64,000 bases of DNA. It comes from Actinacidiphila acidipaludis. GTDB lineage: Bacteria; Actinomycetota; Actinomycetes; Streptomycetales; Streptomycetaceae. Made by a program: the position numbers and the translations under genes. The number at the start of each line of letters is the position of its first letter. The stretch's first letter is position 1. The stretch spans positions 62,001 to 126,000 of the forward strand of contig NZ_JAINZZ010000006.1 of the NCBI RefSeq assembly GCF_019890725.1. Reading direction: 5' to 3'. The notes below the pieces were generated by a model, which worked only from the letters and a program-made list of their open reading frames with translations, searched no databases and was not told where the DNA came from. Below are positions 1 through 7,802 of this stretch, in pieces.

Positions 1-584
1 CGTTGCGCGAGGCGCCGGTGTCGGTGGTGCCGATCGGGCCGCGCTCGACGCTGGCCCGCGCGCTGGGCGTCCCGGACCAGGTGCCGGCCGCCGCCCGCGC
101 GGTGCTCGACGGCGCCGAGCGCGAACTGGACCTGCTGGTCGACGACAGCGGCGGCATCGTGCTGGGCGCGCTCAGCATCCCCTGCGGCAACCCCGTCGCG
201 CACACCGCGGCGCACTGGTGGACGCCGGTGGAGAAGACCGCCCGCTCCCTGGTCCGCACCCTCACCGCGCCGATCCCGGTCAACGGCCAGCCGCCGCAGC
301 GTCAGCAGCGGCTGCGGGTCGAGGCGGACGGTGTGCTGCTCGCCGACCTGGACCAGCCGGTGCACGAGGTGTCGGTGCGCACGGCGCCCGCCGGCTTCGC
401 CGAGGTGTCGGTCCGCCGTGCCGAGGGCGACGCTCAGGTGCGGACGCGGGCCCGCACGGTCACCGTCTCCGGCCGGGACTTCCGCTACCGGGCGGACTCC
501 GCGGTCACCGGCCCGGTGCGCACCCGCACCTGGACGGTCGAGCCGTCGGCCTGGCGCCTGACGGTTCCCCGCGTCACCAGGTGA
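1..584 (+). CDS. Diacylglycerol kinase-like protein, C-terminal part (5' end outside window)
   Basis: The reading frame is open from the window edge to a TGA at 582-584, so this is the 3' part of a gene that starts upstream. The TTG at position 3 is probably an internal codon. The visible 193 residues contain VVPIGPRSTLARALGVP and LLVDDSGGIVLG. These look to me like the C-terminal half of the diacylglycerol-kinase/YegS-like lipid kinases common in Streptomyces, which phosphorylate membrane lipids. The nucleotide-binding N-terminus cannot be seen, so the assignment rests on general resemblance only. The gene converges on the P450 gene and overlaps its end by 11 bases. Confidence 0.5.
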   Translation, partial: LREAPVSVVPIGPRSTLARALGVPDQVPAAARAVLDGAERELDLLVDDSGGIVLGALSIPCGNPVAHTAAHWWTPVEKTARSLVRTLTAPIPVNGQPPQRQQRLRVEADGVLLADLDQPVHEVSVRTAPAGFAEVSVRRAEGDAQVRTRARTVTVSGRDFRYRADSAVTGPVRTRTWTVEPSAWRLTVPRVTR

Positions 585-1875
585 CGAGCATCTCCTCGGG
601 CCCGCGGATCACATAGCCGGGACGCCACTTCGGCTCCTCGACCAGGCGCATGCCGGGGGCGTCGCGCAGCAGCGTGCCGAAGGACGTGACGAGTTCGAGG
701 CGGGCCAGCGGGGCGCCCAGGCAGTAGTGGATGCCCGCGCCGAAGGACACGTGCTTGTTGTCGGCGGCCGGCCGCGTCACGTCGAACCGGTCGGGGTCGG
801 TGAAACGCGCGGGGTCGCGGTTGGCGGAGCCGAAGAGCAGCGCGACCTCCGAGCCGCGCGGGACGACCGTGCCGTCCACCTCGATGTCGTCCAGCACCCA
901 CCGCTCGAAGAGCTGCAGCGGGGTGTCGTAGCGCAGCATCTCCTCGACGCCGTCCCGCAGCCGCTCCGGGTTCCGCTGGAGAACCGCCAGCTGGTCGGGG
1001 TGGTGGAAGAGCGCGAGCCACCCCAGGACGGTGGTGTTGACCGTGGCCTCGTGGCCGGCGTTGAGCAGCAGCACGCAGGTGGAGATCATCTCCTGCTCGC
1101 TGAGCACGTCACCGCCGTCGTGCGCCGCGATCAGGGCGCTGATCAGGTCCTCGCCGGGCTCCCGGCGGCGGACCGCGATCAGCTCCCGCAGATACGCGGA
1201 GAACTCCTCGCTGGCCCGCACGGCCAGCCGCGCGGTCTCCTCGCTCGGGTTCAGCTCGAACATGCCGGTGATCGCCGCGGACCAGGGACGCAGCAGCCCG
1301 CGGTCGGCGGGCGGCACACCGAGCATCTCGGCGATCACCGCGACCGGCAGCGGCTCGGCGACGCGGGCCAGCAGGTCGCCGCCGCCGTCGGCGCGCAGGG
1401 ACGTGATGAGCTCGCCGGCCAGCCGCGTCACGGTCGGCGCGAGGTCCTCGACCATGCGCGGGGTGAACGCCTTCGAGACCAGGCGGCGGATCCGGGCGTG
1501 GGCCGGGTCCTCCAGGTCGAGCATCCCCTCGCCGTTGAGGGTGACGAACGGCTCGTGCTCGGGCGGCGGGGCCTGACGGCCGAACTCCTCGTGGGTGAAG
1601 CGGTGCAGGTAGGTGCGGCCCAGACGCCGGTCCCGCAGCAGCGCGCTGACGTCGTCGTGGTGCGGGATCAGCCACTGGTTCGTCGGCTCGAACCAGTGCG
1701 CCCGGCCGCCCGCCCGCAGCGCCTCGTACGCCGGGTACGGGTCGGTGACGAAGGACGGCTCCCAGGGCCTGAACAGCGACGTTGACGCCTTGGACGCTGT
1801 TGACGTCATGCACGCCGTTGACGCGTTCGACGCACTGAGCGGGGTCGGTGATGTCGGTGAGGTCGGTGAGGTCAT
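574..1875 (-). CDS. Cytochrome P450
   Basis: This is a soluble bacterial P450 of 433 residues, a haem monooxygenase normally fed electrons by a separate ferredoxin and reductase. The haem-ligand loop FGAGIHYCLGAPLARLE is near the C-terminus with the axial cysteine at about residue 385. The I-helix reads LLNAGHEATVNT, with Glu where many P450s have Asp. The K-helix ExxR is in EEMLRYD. The start at 1875 overlaps the upstream hydrolase stop (ATGA), but it adds a low-complexity Ser/Thr/Pro stretch of about 40 residues before FRPWEPSF. A start at 1809 would give 411 residues, closer to the family norm. It is last in an overlapping P450/metallo-hydrolase/NUDIX operon. The substrate cannot be told. 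Confidence 0.93.
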   Translation of the reverse strand: MTSPTSPTSPTPLSASNASTACMTSTASKASTSLFRPWEPSFVTDPYPAYEALRAGGRAHWFEPTNQWLIPHHDDVSALLRDRRLGRTYLHRFTHEEFGRQAPPPEHEPFVTLNGEGMLDLEDPAHARIRRLVSKAFTPRMVEDLAPTVTRLAGELITSLRADGGGDLLARVAEPLPVAVIAEMLGVPPADRGLLRPWSAAITGMFELNPSEETARLAVRASEEFSAYLRELIAVRRREPGEDLISALIAAHDGGDVLSEQEMISTCVLLLNAGHEATVNTTVLGWLALFHHPDQLAVLQRNPERLRDGVEEMLRYDTPLQLFERWVLDDIEVDGTVVPRGSEVALLFGSANRDPARFTDPDRFDVTRPAADNKHVSFGAGIHYCLGAPLARLELVTSFGTLLRDAPGMRLVEEPKWRPGYVIRGPEEMLVTW

Positions 1876-2705
1876 GGCAGCTCGATCAGTCCGTGTTCCC
1901 GCAGGTAGTCCATCTGCGCGCGGACGGACAGCTCGGCGGCGGGCCACAGCGAGCGGTCCACGTCGGCGTAGACGTGCGCGACGACGTCGGGGGCCGTGTG
2001 CAGCCCCGACTCGACGGCGGTCTCCACCTGCGCGAGACGGTGGGCGCGGTGGGCCAGGTAGAACTCGACGGCGCCGCGCGCGTCGGCGAGCACCGGGCCG
2101 TGCCCGGGCAGGACGGTGTCCACGCCGTCCTCGACGGTCAGCGCCTGGAGGCGGCGCAGCGAGTCGAGGTAGTCGCCGAGCCGGCCGTCGGGATGGGCGA
2201 CCACGGTCGTGCCGCGGCCCAGCACCGTGTCGCCGGTCAGCACGGCGCCGTCGGCGGGCAGATGGAAGCAGAGCGAGTCGGCGGTGTGCCCGGGCGTCCC
2301 CAGCACCCGCAGCTCCAGGCCGCCCACGGTCACCGTGTCGTCCGCGGACAGACCCTCGTCGCCGAGCCGCAGCGCGGGGTCCAGGGCGCGTACCGGCGTC
2401 CGCGTGAGTTCCGCGAACCGGGCGGCGCCCTCGGCGTGGTCCGGGTGGCCGTGGGTGAGCAGGGTCAGCGCGACGCGCTTGCCGAGCGACTCCGCGGTGG
2501 CGATCACGTTCGCCAGGTGGGCCTCGTCCAGCGGACCCGGGTCGATGACGACGGCCAGGCCGGAGTCCGGCTCGGACACGATCCAGGTGTTGGTGCCGTC
2601 CAGGGTCATCGGGGAGGGGTTCGGCGCCAGCACGCACAGCGCCCGGGCGCTCGCCCAGCCGCCGATCGTGGCCTCCGGCCGCCCCGGCGGCACCGCGGCG
2701 GTCAC
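1872..2705 (-). CDS. MBL-fold metallo-hydrolase
   Basis: This 277-residue protein has the metallo-beta-lactamase signature LLTHGHPDHAEGAARF at about residue 100, with the HxHxDH pattern that binds two metal ions. Later fold landmarks are TPGHTADS and LTGDTVLGRG. Hydrolases of this type include glyoxalase II-like and nuclease-like enzymes, and the length and LACTB2-like N-terminus (NPSPMTLDGTNTW) suggest a general hydrolase rather than a true beta-lactamase. It starts with GTG overlapping the NUDIX stop codon and its stop overlaps the P450 start, so the three genes are probably translationally coupled. Confidence 0.92.
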   Translation of the reverse strand: MTAAVPPGRPEATIGGWASARALCVLAPNPSPMTLDGTNTWIVSEPDSGLAVVIDPGPLDEAHLANVIATAESLGKRVALTLLTHGHPDHAEGAARFAELTRTPVRALDPALRLGDEGLSADDTVTVGGLELRVLGTPGHTADSLCFHLPADGAVLTGDTVLGRGTTVVAHPDGRLGDYLDSLRRLQALTVEDGVDTVLPGHGPVLADARGAVEFYLAHRAHRLAQVETAVESGLHTAPDVVAHVYADVDRSLWPAAELSVRAQMDYLREHGLIELP

Positions 2706-3580
2706 CGGCTCTCCCCCGCCGCCCGCACGACGCGGGTGAACTCGTCGTGCCCCGGCCAGGTCAGCACCACGTCACCGGCCGCGTCGAGCTCGGCCCTGGC
2801 CAGCACCGGCGCCAGGTCGCGTCCGGGCGCGGCCGCCAGGGCCGCGTCGGCGGTGGGGTACGGCAGCAGGGCGCGCAGCGTGGTGACGGTCGGCGGCAGC
2901 ATCACCATCTCGCCGCGCTCGTAGCCCGCGACGCCTTCGCCGGGAGCCAGCCACACCGTGCGGTCGGCCTCGCCGGACACGTCCCGGGTGCGCTGCCCCT
3001 CGGGCAGGCGGGCGAGGAAGAACCACGTGTCGTAACGGCGCTCCTCGAACTCCGGGGTGATCCAGCGCGCCCAGGGCGCCAGCAGGTCGGAGCGCAGGGC
3101 CAGGCCGCGGCCGGCCAGGAAGTCGGCGAAGCCCAGGTCGCGGGTGACCAGGGCCTGGCGGTCGCGTTCCCAGTCCTCGCCGGTGGTGTCCGCGACGACC
3201 GTGCCGTCGTGCGGCCCGGCCAGCAGCACGCCCGACTCCTCGAACGTCTCCCGGACCGCCGCGCAGACCACGGCCTGCGCCCGCGCCTCCGGGACACCCA
3301 GCACCTCGGCCCAGTGGGCGGGGCCGGGACCGGCCCACCGCACCTCCCGCTCGTCGCGCGGGTCGACACCGCCGCCGGGATAGGCGTAGGCGCCGCCCGC
3401 GAAGGCCATCGAGGTACGGCGCCGCAGCATGTGCACCAGCGGCTCGCCGCCCGGGCCGTCCCGCAGCAGCAGCACGGTCGCCGCGGCGCGCGGCGCCACC
3501 ACCTCGAGCTCGCCGCGGGCCAGCGCCCGGATCCGCTCGGGCCACGCAGCGGGGAACGCGGAGCCGTCCATCGAGGTCAT
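2702..3580 (-). CDS. NUDIX hydrolase
   Basis: The 292-residue protein carries a NUDIX box, with AVRETFEESGVLL giving the REuxEExGu core. NUDIX enzymes hydrolyse nucleoside-diphosphate-linked compounds using Mg2+ held by the box glutamates. It is longer than the minimal fold and resembles the NUDT19/CoA-pyrophosphatase-like branch (AYPGGGVDPRDE before the box), which is an inference. It is the first gene of the overlapping operon with the metallo-hydrolase and P450. Its ATG at 3578-3580 is followed 166 bases upstream by the RidA stop. Confidence 0.9.
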   Translation of the reverse strand: MTSMDGSAFPAAWPERIRALARGELEVVAPRAAATVLLLRDGPGGEPLVHMLRRRTSMAFAGGAYAYPGGGVDPRDEREVRWAGPGPAHWAEVLGVPEARAQAVVCAAVRETFEESGVLLAGPHDGTVVADTTGEDWERDRQALVTRDLGFADFLAGRGLALRSDLLAPWARWITPEFEERRYDTWFFLARLPEGQRTRDVSGEADRTVWLAPGEGVAGYERGEMVMLPPTVTTLRALLPYPTADAALAAAPGRDLAPVLARAELDAAGDVVLTWPGHDEFTRVVRAAGESR

Positions 3581-3746
3581 GCCCCGAGGCTACCGGCTCG
3601 CCCCACGCCCGGTCCGCCCCGCCCGGAACCCCGCGAAACGCCCGGCCGGACGGCGGGCGAGGGGTGGCGGCGGGGCCTGCGACGGGCTGGTCACCAGGCC
3701 TGTGACGAGGTGGTCGCCGCGCTCCGCGGCGCGGGCGACGTCCCGC

Positions 3747-4214
3747 CTACGGCTCCAGCTCGACCTGGATCTCGACCTCGACCGGGGCGTCCAGCGGCAG
3801 CACCGCGACGCCGACCGCGCTGCGGGCGTGCACGCCCTTGTCGCCCAGCACCTCGCCGAGCAGTTCGCTCGCGCCGTTGACGACCGCCGGCTGGCCGGTG
3901 AAGTCGGGCGCCGAGGCGACGAAGCCGACGACCTTGACGACCCGGGCGATGCGGTCGAGGTCACCGGTGACGGACTTCACAGCCGCCAGCGCGTTGAGCG
4001 CGCAGATCCGCGCCAGGTCGTACGCCTCCTCGGGCGTGACCCCGGCGCCGACCTTGCCGGTGGTGGTCAGCTTGCCGTCGACCAGCGGGAGCTGCCCGGC
4101 GGTGAACACGTACGCGCCCGAGCGCACCGCCGGCTGGTACGCCGCCAGCGGCGGGACCACGTCCGGCAGGTTCAGCCCCAGCTCGGCGAGCCGGGCCTCG
4201 ACGGTCCCGCTCAC
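3747..4214 (-). CDS. RidA family protein (enamine/imine deaminase)
   Basis: A 155-residue protein of the YjgF/YER057c/UK114 (RidA) family, which hydrolyses reactive enamine and imine intermediates from PLP enzymes. Recognisable segments are YVFTAGQLPLVDGKL, NALAAVKSVTGDLDRI and the C-terminal VEVEIQVELEP. The GTG start at 4214 was chosen because it overlaps the TGA of the DUF4177 gene upstream (GTGA), and because the longer reading frame further upstream is the other-frame shadow of that small gene. The longer spacing loop is typical of the actinobacterial SCO3577-neighbour type. Confidence 0.92.
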   Translation of the reverse strand: MSGTVEARLAELGLNLPDVVPPLAAYQPAVRSGAYVFTAGQLPLVDGKLTTTGKVGAGVTPEEAYDLARICALNALAAVKSVTGDLDRIARVVKVVGFVASAPDFTGQPAVVNGASELLGEVLGDKGVHARSAVGVAVLPLDAPVEVEIQVELEP

Positions 4215-4375
4215 GCCTGCTTCTCCCGCTTGAGGTACGCCACCAGCTGCTCGGGGTTGTTCGGACCCGGCACGACCTGCACCAGCTCCCAGCCGTCCTC
4301 GCCCCAGGTGTCGAGGATCTGCTTCGTCGCGTGCACGAGCAGCGGCACGGTCGCGTATTCCCACTTGTTCGCCAT
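4211..4375 (-). CDS. DUF4177-like small protein
   Basis: This gene encodes 54 residues starting MANKWEYATVPLL with KQILDTWGEDGWELVQVV in the middle, the pattern of the DUF4177 family (short, function unknown). The start ATG is at 4373-4375 and its stop overlaps the GTG of ridA, so the two form a small operon. It is too short for length-filtered gene finding but has strong codon bias and is conserved next to ridA and the ArsA-like genes in Streptomyces, as far as I recall. No function is proposed. Confidence 0.85.
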   Translation of the reverse strand: MANKWEYATVPLLVHATKQILDTWGEDGWELVQVVPGPNNPEQLVAYLKREKQA

Positions 4376-4604
4376 ACGGGCGACTCTAGTGCCTGGGCGC
4401 CCCCGCTCCCGCCTGGCCCGCCCTGCCGTCGCGCGCCCCGTGACCGGCCCGCCCGCCGCCGCGCGACCCGCCCGGCGACAGCCCCGCGGCCGGGCCGCGC
4501 AGAGCCCCGGAACCGGCCCGCGCGAGGGCCGCCGCGCCCCGCCCGGGCCGGACGAACCGCCGACCGGCCGAGTGTCAGGGGCGTTCACTGGTTAGGCTCG
4601 CAAG

Positions 4605-5765
4605 GTGAGCCCTCAACAGTCATCTGCGGTCCGGCTGCACGTCGTGACCGGCAAGGGCGGCACGGGAAAGACCACGGTCGCCGCCTCCCTGGCACTCGCC
4701 CTCGCCGCCGAGGGCCGCCGCGTGCTGCTGGTCGAGGTCGAGGAGCGGCAGGGCATCGCCCAGCTCTTCGAGACCGAGGCGCTGCCGTACGAGGAGCGGA
4801 AGATCGCCTCCGCGCCGGGCGGCGGCGAGGTGCACGCCCTGGCCATCGACGCCGAGCTGGCGATGCTCGACTACCTCGACATGTTCTACAAGCTCGGCCG
4901 CGCCGGCCGGGCCCTGAAGAAGCTCGGCGCGATCGACTTCGCGACCACCGTCGCGCCCGGCGTGCGCGACGTGCTGCTCACGGGCAAGACGTGCGAGGCC
5001 GTCCGCCGCAAGGACCGGGCGGGCTGGCCGGTGTACGACGCCGTGGTGCTCGACGCCCCGCCGACCGGCCGCATCACCCGCTTCCTCAACGTCAACGACG
5101 AGGTCGCGGGCCTGGCCAGGGTCGGCCCGATATACAACCAGGCCCAGTCCGTGATGTCGGTGCTGAAGTCCCCGCAGACCGCGATCCACCTGGTCACGCT
5201 GCTGGAGGAGATGCCGGTCCAGGAGACCGTGGACGGCGTCACCGAACTGCGCGCGGCGGGACTGCCGGTGGGCGCGGTGATCGTCAACATGGTCCGCCCG
5301 GTGCTGCTGACCGACTCCGACCTGGCCGACGTCGTCGACGGGCCGCGCCGCACGGCCGTCGCCAAGGCGCTGTCCCAGGCCGGCCTGGGCGGCGCGCGCC
5401 GCGGCGGCCTCGCCGAACGTCTCGTCGACCCGCTGCTGGCCCAGGCGAACGAGCACGCCCAGCGGGTCGTCCTGGAGCGGGCGCAGCGCGCGGAGATCGC
5501 CGGACTCGGCCTGCCGGTCCGGGAGCTGGAGCTGCTGCCGGACGGCGTGGACCTCGGCGGCCTCTACCGGCTGGCGGAGAGCCTGCGCAAGCAGGCGGTC
5601 GCGACCCCCGCCGGGCCGAGCCGGGCCGGGAACAAGGCGGAGTACGGCGAGGACGGCCCCTACGGCGAAGAGGGTTCGTACGACGAAGGGGATGCGTACG
5701 ACGAGGCCGCCGAGGACAACGAGGCCGCCGAGGCCGCCGAGAACAGGGACGGGGACGACGCATGA
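4605..5765 (+). CDS. ArsA/Get3-like ATPase (first of pair)
   Basis: The 386-residue protein starts with a deviant Walker A, VVTGKGGTGKTTVAASLALALA, characteristic of the ArsA/Get3/MinD class of dimeric ATPases. VVLDAPPTGRITRFL is the switch/Walker B-type region. The last 50 residues are acidic and low complexity (EYGEDGPYGEEGSY and similar), probably disordered. It starts with GTG, and its TGA overlaps the ATG of the second ATPase. The pair lies beside wblA in Streptomyces coelicolor too (established gene order as I remember it). Older annotations call it an ion-transporting ATPase, but no arsenite pump genes are present, so arsenic export should not be assumed. Confidence 0.9.
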   Translation: MSPQQSSAVRLHVVTGKGGTGKTTVAASLALALAAEGRRVLLVEVEERQGIAQLFETEALPYEERKIASAPGGGEVHALAIDAELAMLDYLDMFYKLGRAGRALKKLGAIDFATTVAPGVRDVLLTGKTCEAVRRKDRAGWPVYDAVVLDAPPTGRITRFLNVNDEVAGLARVGPIYNQAQSVMSVLKSPQTAIHLVTLLEEMPVQETVDGVTELRAAGLPVGAVIVNMVRPVLLTDSDLADVVDGPRRTAVAKALSQAGLGGARRGGLAERLVDPLLAQANEHAQRVVLERAQRAEIAGLGLPVRELELLPDGVDLGGLYRLAESLRKQAVATPAGPSRAGNKAEYGEDGPYGEEGSYDEGDAYDEAAEDNEAAEAAENRDGDDA

Positions 5766-7006
5766 GCCTGGAGAGCCCGGTGCTGGACATCGACCCGCTG
5801 CTGGACGACCCCAAGACCCGGATCATCGTGTGCTGCGGCTCGGGCGGGGTGGGCAAGACCACCACCGCCGCCGCCCTGGGCGTGCGCGCCGCCGAGCGCG
5901 GCCGCACCGTCGCGGTCCTCACCATCGACCCGGCCCGGCGGCTCGCGCAGTCCATGGGCCTGACGGAACTCGACAACACCCCGCGCGACGTGGCCGGAAT
6001 CGATCGGTCCGCCGGCGGATCGCTCCAGGCGATGATGCTGGACATGAAACGGACGTTCGACGAGGTCGTCGTCCAGCACTCGGACTCCGCGCGCGCCCGG
6101 GCGATCCTCGACAACCCCTTCTACCAGTCGCTGTCCGCCGGATTCGCCGGCACGCAGGAGTACATGGCGATGGAGAAGCTGGGCCAGCTGCGGGCCAAGG
6201 ACGCCTGGGACCTGATCATCGTCGACACCCCGCCGAGCCGCAGCGCGCTGGACTTCCTCGACGCGCCCAAGCGCCTCGGGTCGTTCCTCGACGGCAGGTT
6301 CATCAAGCTGCTGACCGCGCCGGCCAAGGTCGGCGGCCGGGCCGGCGTGAAGTTCCTCAACATGGGGATGTCGATGATGACCGGCACCCTCAACAAGGTC
6401 ATGGGCGCCTCGCTGCTGCGCGACGTGCAGACCTTCGTGGCCGCGATGGACACCATGTTCGGCGGCTTCCGCACCCGCGCGGACGCCACCTACCGGCTGC
6501 TCCAGGCCCCGGGCACGGCGTTCCTGGTGGTGGCGGCGCCGGAGCGGGACGCGCTGCGCGAGGCGGCGTACTTCGTGGAACGGCTGGCCGAGGAGGACAT
6601 GCCGCTGGCCGGCCTGGTGCTCAACCGCGTGCACGGCAGCGGCGCGGACCGGCTCACCGCCGAGCGCGCCCTGGCCGCGGCGGAGTCCCTCGAGGAGCTG
6701 GCTGACACGGCGCCAGAAAATCTTGCACCCGGCCGCATGGCGGATCACCCGGCGGGGAAGGCTGATTCAGGTGCCCCGGAGGGCGCCCAGGACCGTACCG
6801 AGCACCTCACCGCCGGACTTCTCCGTCTGCACGCCGAACGCATGCAGGTGGTCGCGCGTGAACGACGCACCCGCGACCGCTTCGTGTCCGTGCACCCCGA
6901 GGTCCCGATGGTGGACGTGACGGCCCTGCCGGGCGACGTGCACGACCTGGAGGGGTTGCGGGCGATCGGCCGCCTGCTGTCCGGAGACGAACCGGCGGCC
7001 GCGTGA
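5762..7006 (+). CDS. ArsA/Get3-like ATPase (second of pair)
   Basis: This 414-residue ATPase has the Walker A IVCCGSGGVGKTTTAAALG at about residue 25 and LIIVDTPPSRSALDFLD as the Walker B/switch region. The start at 5762 overlaps the stop of the first ATPase (ATGA), which fits coupled production of two unequal subunits that may heterodimerise (inference). It is longer than its partner, with a C-terminal helical part containing HPEVPMVDVTALPGDVHDL. It ends 76 bases before the convergently transcribed wblA. Confidence 0.92.
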   Translation: MSLESPVLDIDPLLDDPKTRIIVCCGSGGVGKTTTAAALGVRAAERGRTVAVLTIDPARRLAQSMGLTELDNTPRDVAGIDRSAGGSLQAMMLDMKRTFDEVVVQHSDSARARAILDNPFYQSLSAGFAGTQEYMAMEKLGQLRAKDAWDLIIVDTPPSRSALDFLDAPKRLGSFLDGRFIKLLTAPAKVGGRAGVKFLNMGMSMMTGTLNKVMGASLLRDVQTFVAAMDTMFGGFRTRADATYRLLQAPGTAFLVVAAPERDALREAAYFVERLAEEDMPLAGLVLNRVHGSGADRLTAERALAAAESLEELADTAPENLAPGRMADHPAGKADSGAPEGAQDRTEHLTAGLLRLHAERMQVVARERRTRDRFVSVHPEVPMVDVTALPGDVHDLEGLRAIGRLLSGDEPAAA

Positions 7007-7082
7007 CCGTCGCGCGGGCAGGGCGTCCGCGCGGTCTGTCCCGCGCCCGCCTCACCCGTGCGTCCGCTCGGTCCAACCCGGT

Positions 7083-7415
7083 CTATCCCGCGGCCGCGTA
7101 GTCCGCCTCGTCGCCGAGCGGCAGCAGACCCGTGCTGCGCTCGTACTCGGTGCGGGCGGTCTCCAGCAGCCGGCGCCAGGAGGTCACCGTGGGGCGGCGG
7201 CGCAGCAGCGCCCGGCGCTCCCGCTCGGTCATACCCCCCCACACACCGAACTCGACCCGGTTGTCGAGCGCGTCGGCCAGGCACTCGGTCCGCACCGGGC
7301 AGCCGGTGCACACCGCCTTGGCCCGGTTCTGGGCCGCGCCCTGGACGAACAGCTCGTCCGGATCAGTCGTCCTGCACGCCGCTTGCGTGCTCCAGTCGGT
7401 TACCCAGCTGCTCAT
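7083..7415 (-). CDS. wblA: WhiB-like transcription regulator WblA
   Basis: This WhiB-family protein of about 110 residues has four cysteines for a [4Fe-4S] cluster: one in QAACRTTDPDELF, CTGC, and one in RTECLADAL. They are followed by the GVWGGMTERERR beta-turn typical of Wbl proteins. The sequence DNRVEFGVWGGMTERERRAL and the location between the ArsA-like pair and a penicillin-binding protein identify it as WblA, a pleiotropic down-regulator of antibiotic production and a development gene in Streptomyces. The ATG at 7413-7415 has GGAGAGGAC about ten bases upstream. An in-frame codon at 7460 would add 15 poorly conserved residues. Confidence 0.95.
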   Translation of the reverse strand: MSSWVTDWSTQAACRTTDPDELFVQGAAQNRAKAVCTGCPVRTECLADALDNRVEFGVWGGMTERERRALLRRRPTVTSWRRLLETARTEYERSTGLLPLGDEADYAAAG

Positions 7416-7802
7416 GCTGGCGCCGTCCTCTCCCGAATCGAGGCTCCCCCACGGCGGCAAACGGCATATTCACCGTTGCCAGTTGAGGACGTTACGGAAG
7501 GTAGGCGCGGCGCAACAGCCCTTTCAGGCCCAATCTTGCATGGCCCGAATGGACTATGCGTACTCGGGAGATCACCCACCGGAGTGAGCGAGGATGAATC
7601 CGGACACTTCAGGGCGAAGGACCCAGCCTTGCCTAGCTCGGGGACCAAGACCCCCGGCATATGTCGGAATTCGGGCAGTTCTCATCACTCACAAGAGTGA
7701 AGAGGGAAGACAGGCGCACGCACGACGATCGCGCCCTGTCTGTTACAGAGTAGGCGAACAGATGGGCGCTCGTCCTCAGATTCGCAACGTAGGCTGCTCC
7801 CC
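7416..7802. promoter_or_regulatory. Divergent wblA / penicillin-binding protein intergenic region
   Basis: These 387 bases separate two divergently transcribed genes and must hold both promoters. The stretch is less GC-rich than the flanking genes. I see no convincing gene in it; the short open frames have poor codon use. No specific operator was recognised. Confidence 0.5.

Noticed and set aside
574-2637. Single long open frame covering both the P450 and the metallo-hydrolase region
   Set aside because: Only the P450 part has family motifs; the upper part is the out-of-frame shadow of the metallo-hydrolase gene (Arg/Ala/Pro-rich).
4605-7006. Arsenite export operon
   Set aside because: No arsB, arsD or arsR is adjacent; the ATPase pair beside wblA is a conserved Streptomyces arrangement unrelated to arsenic as far as known.
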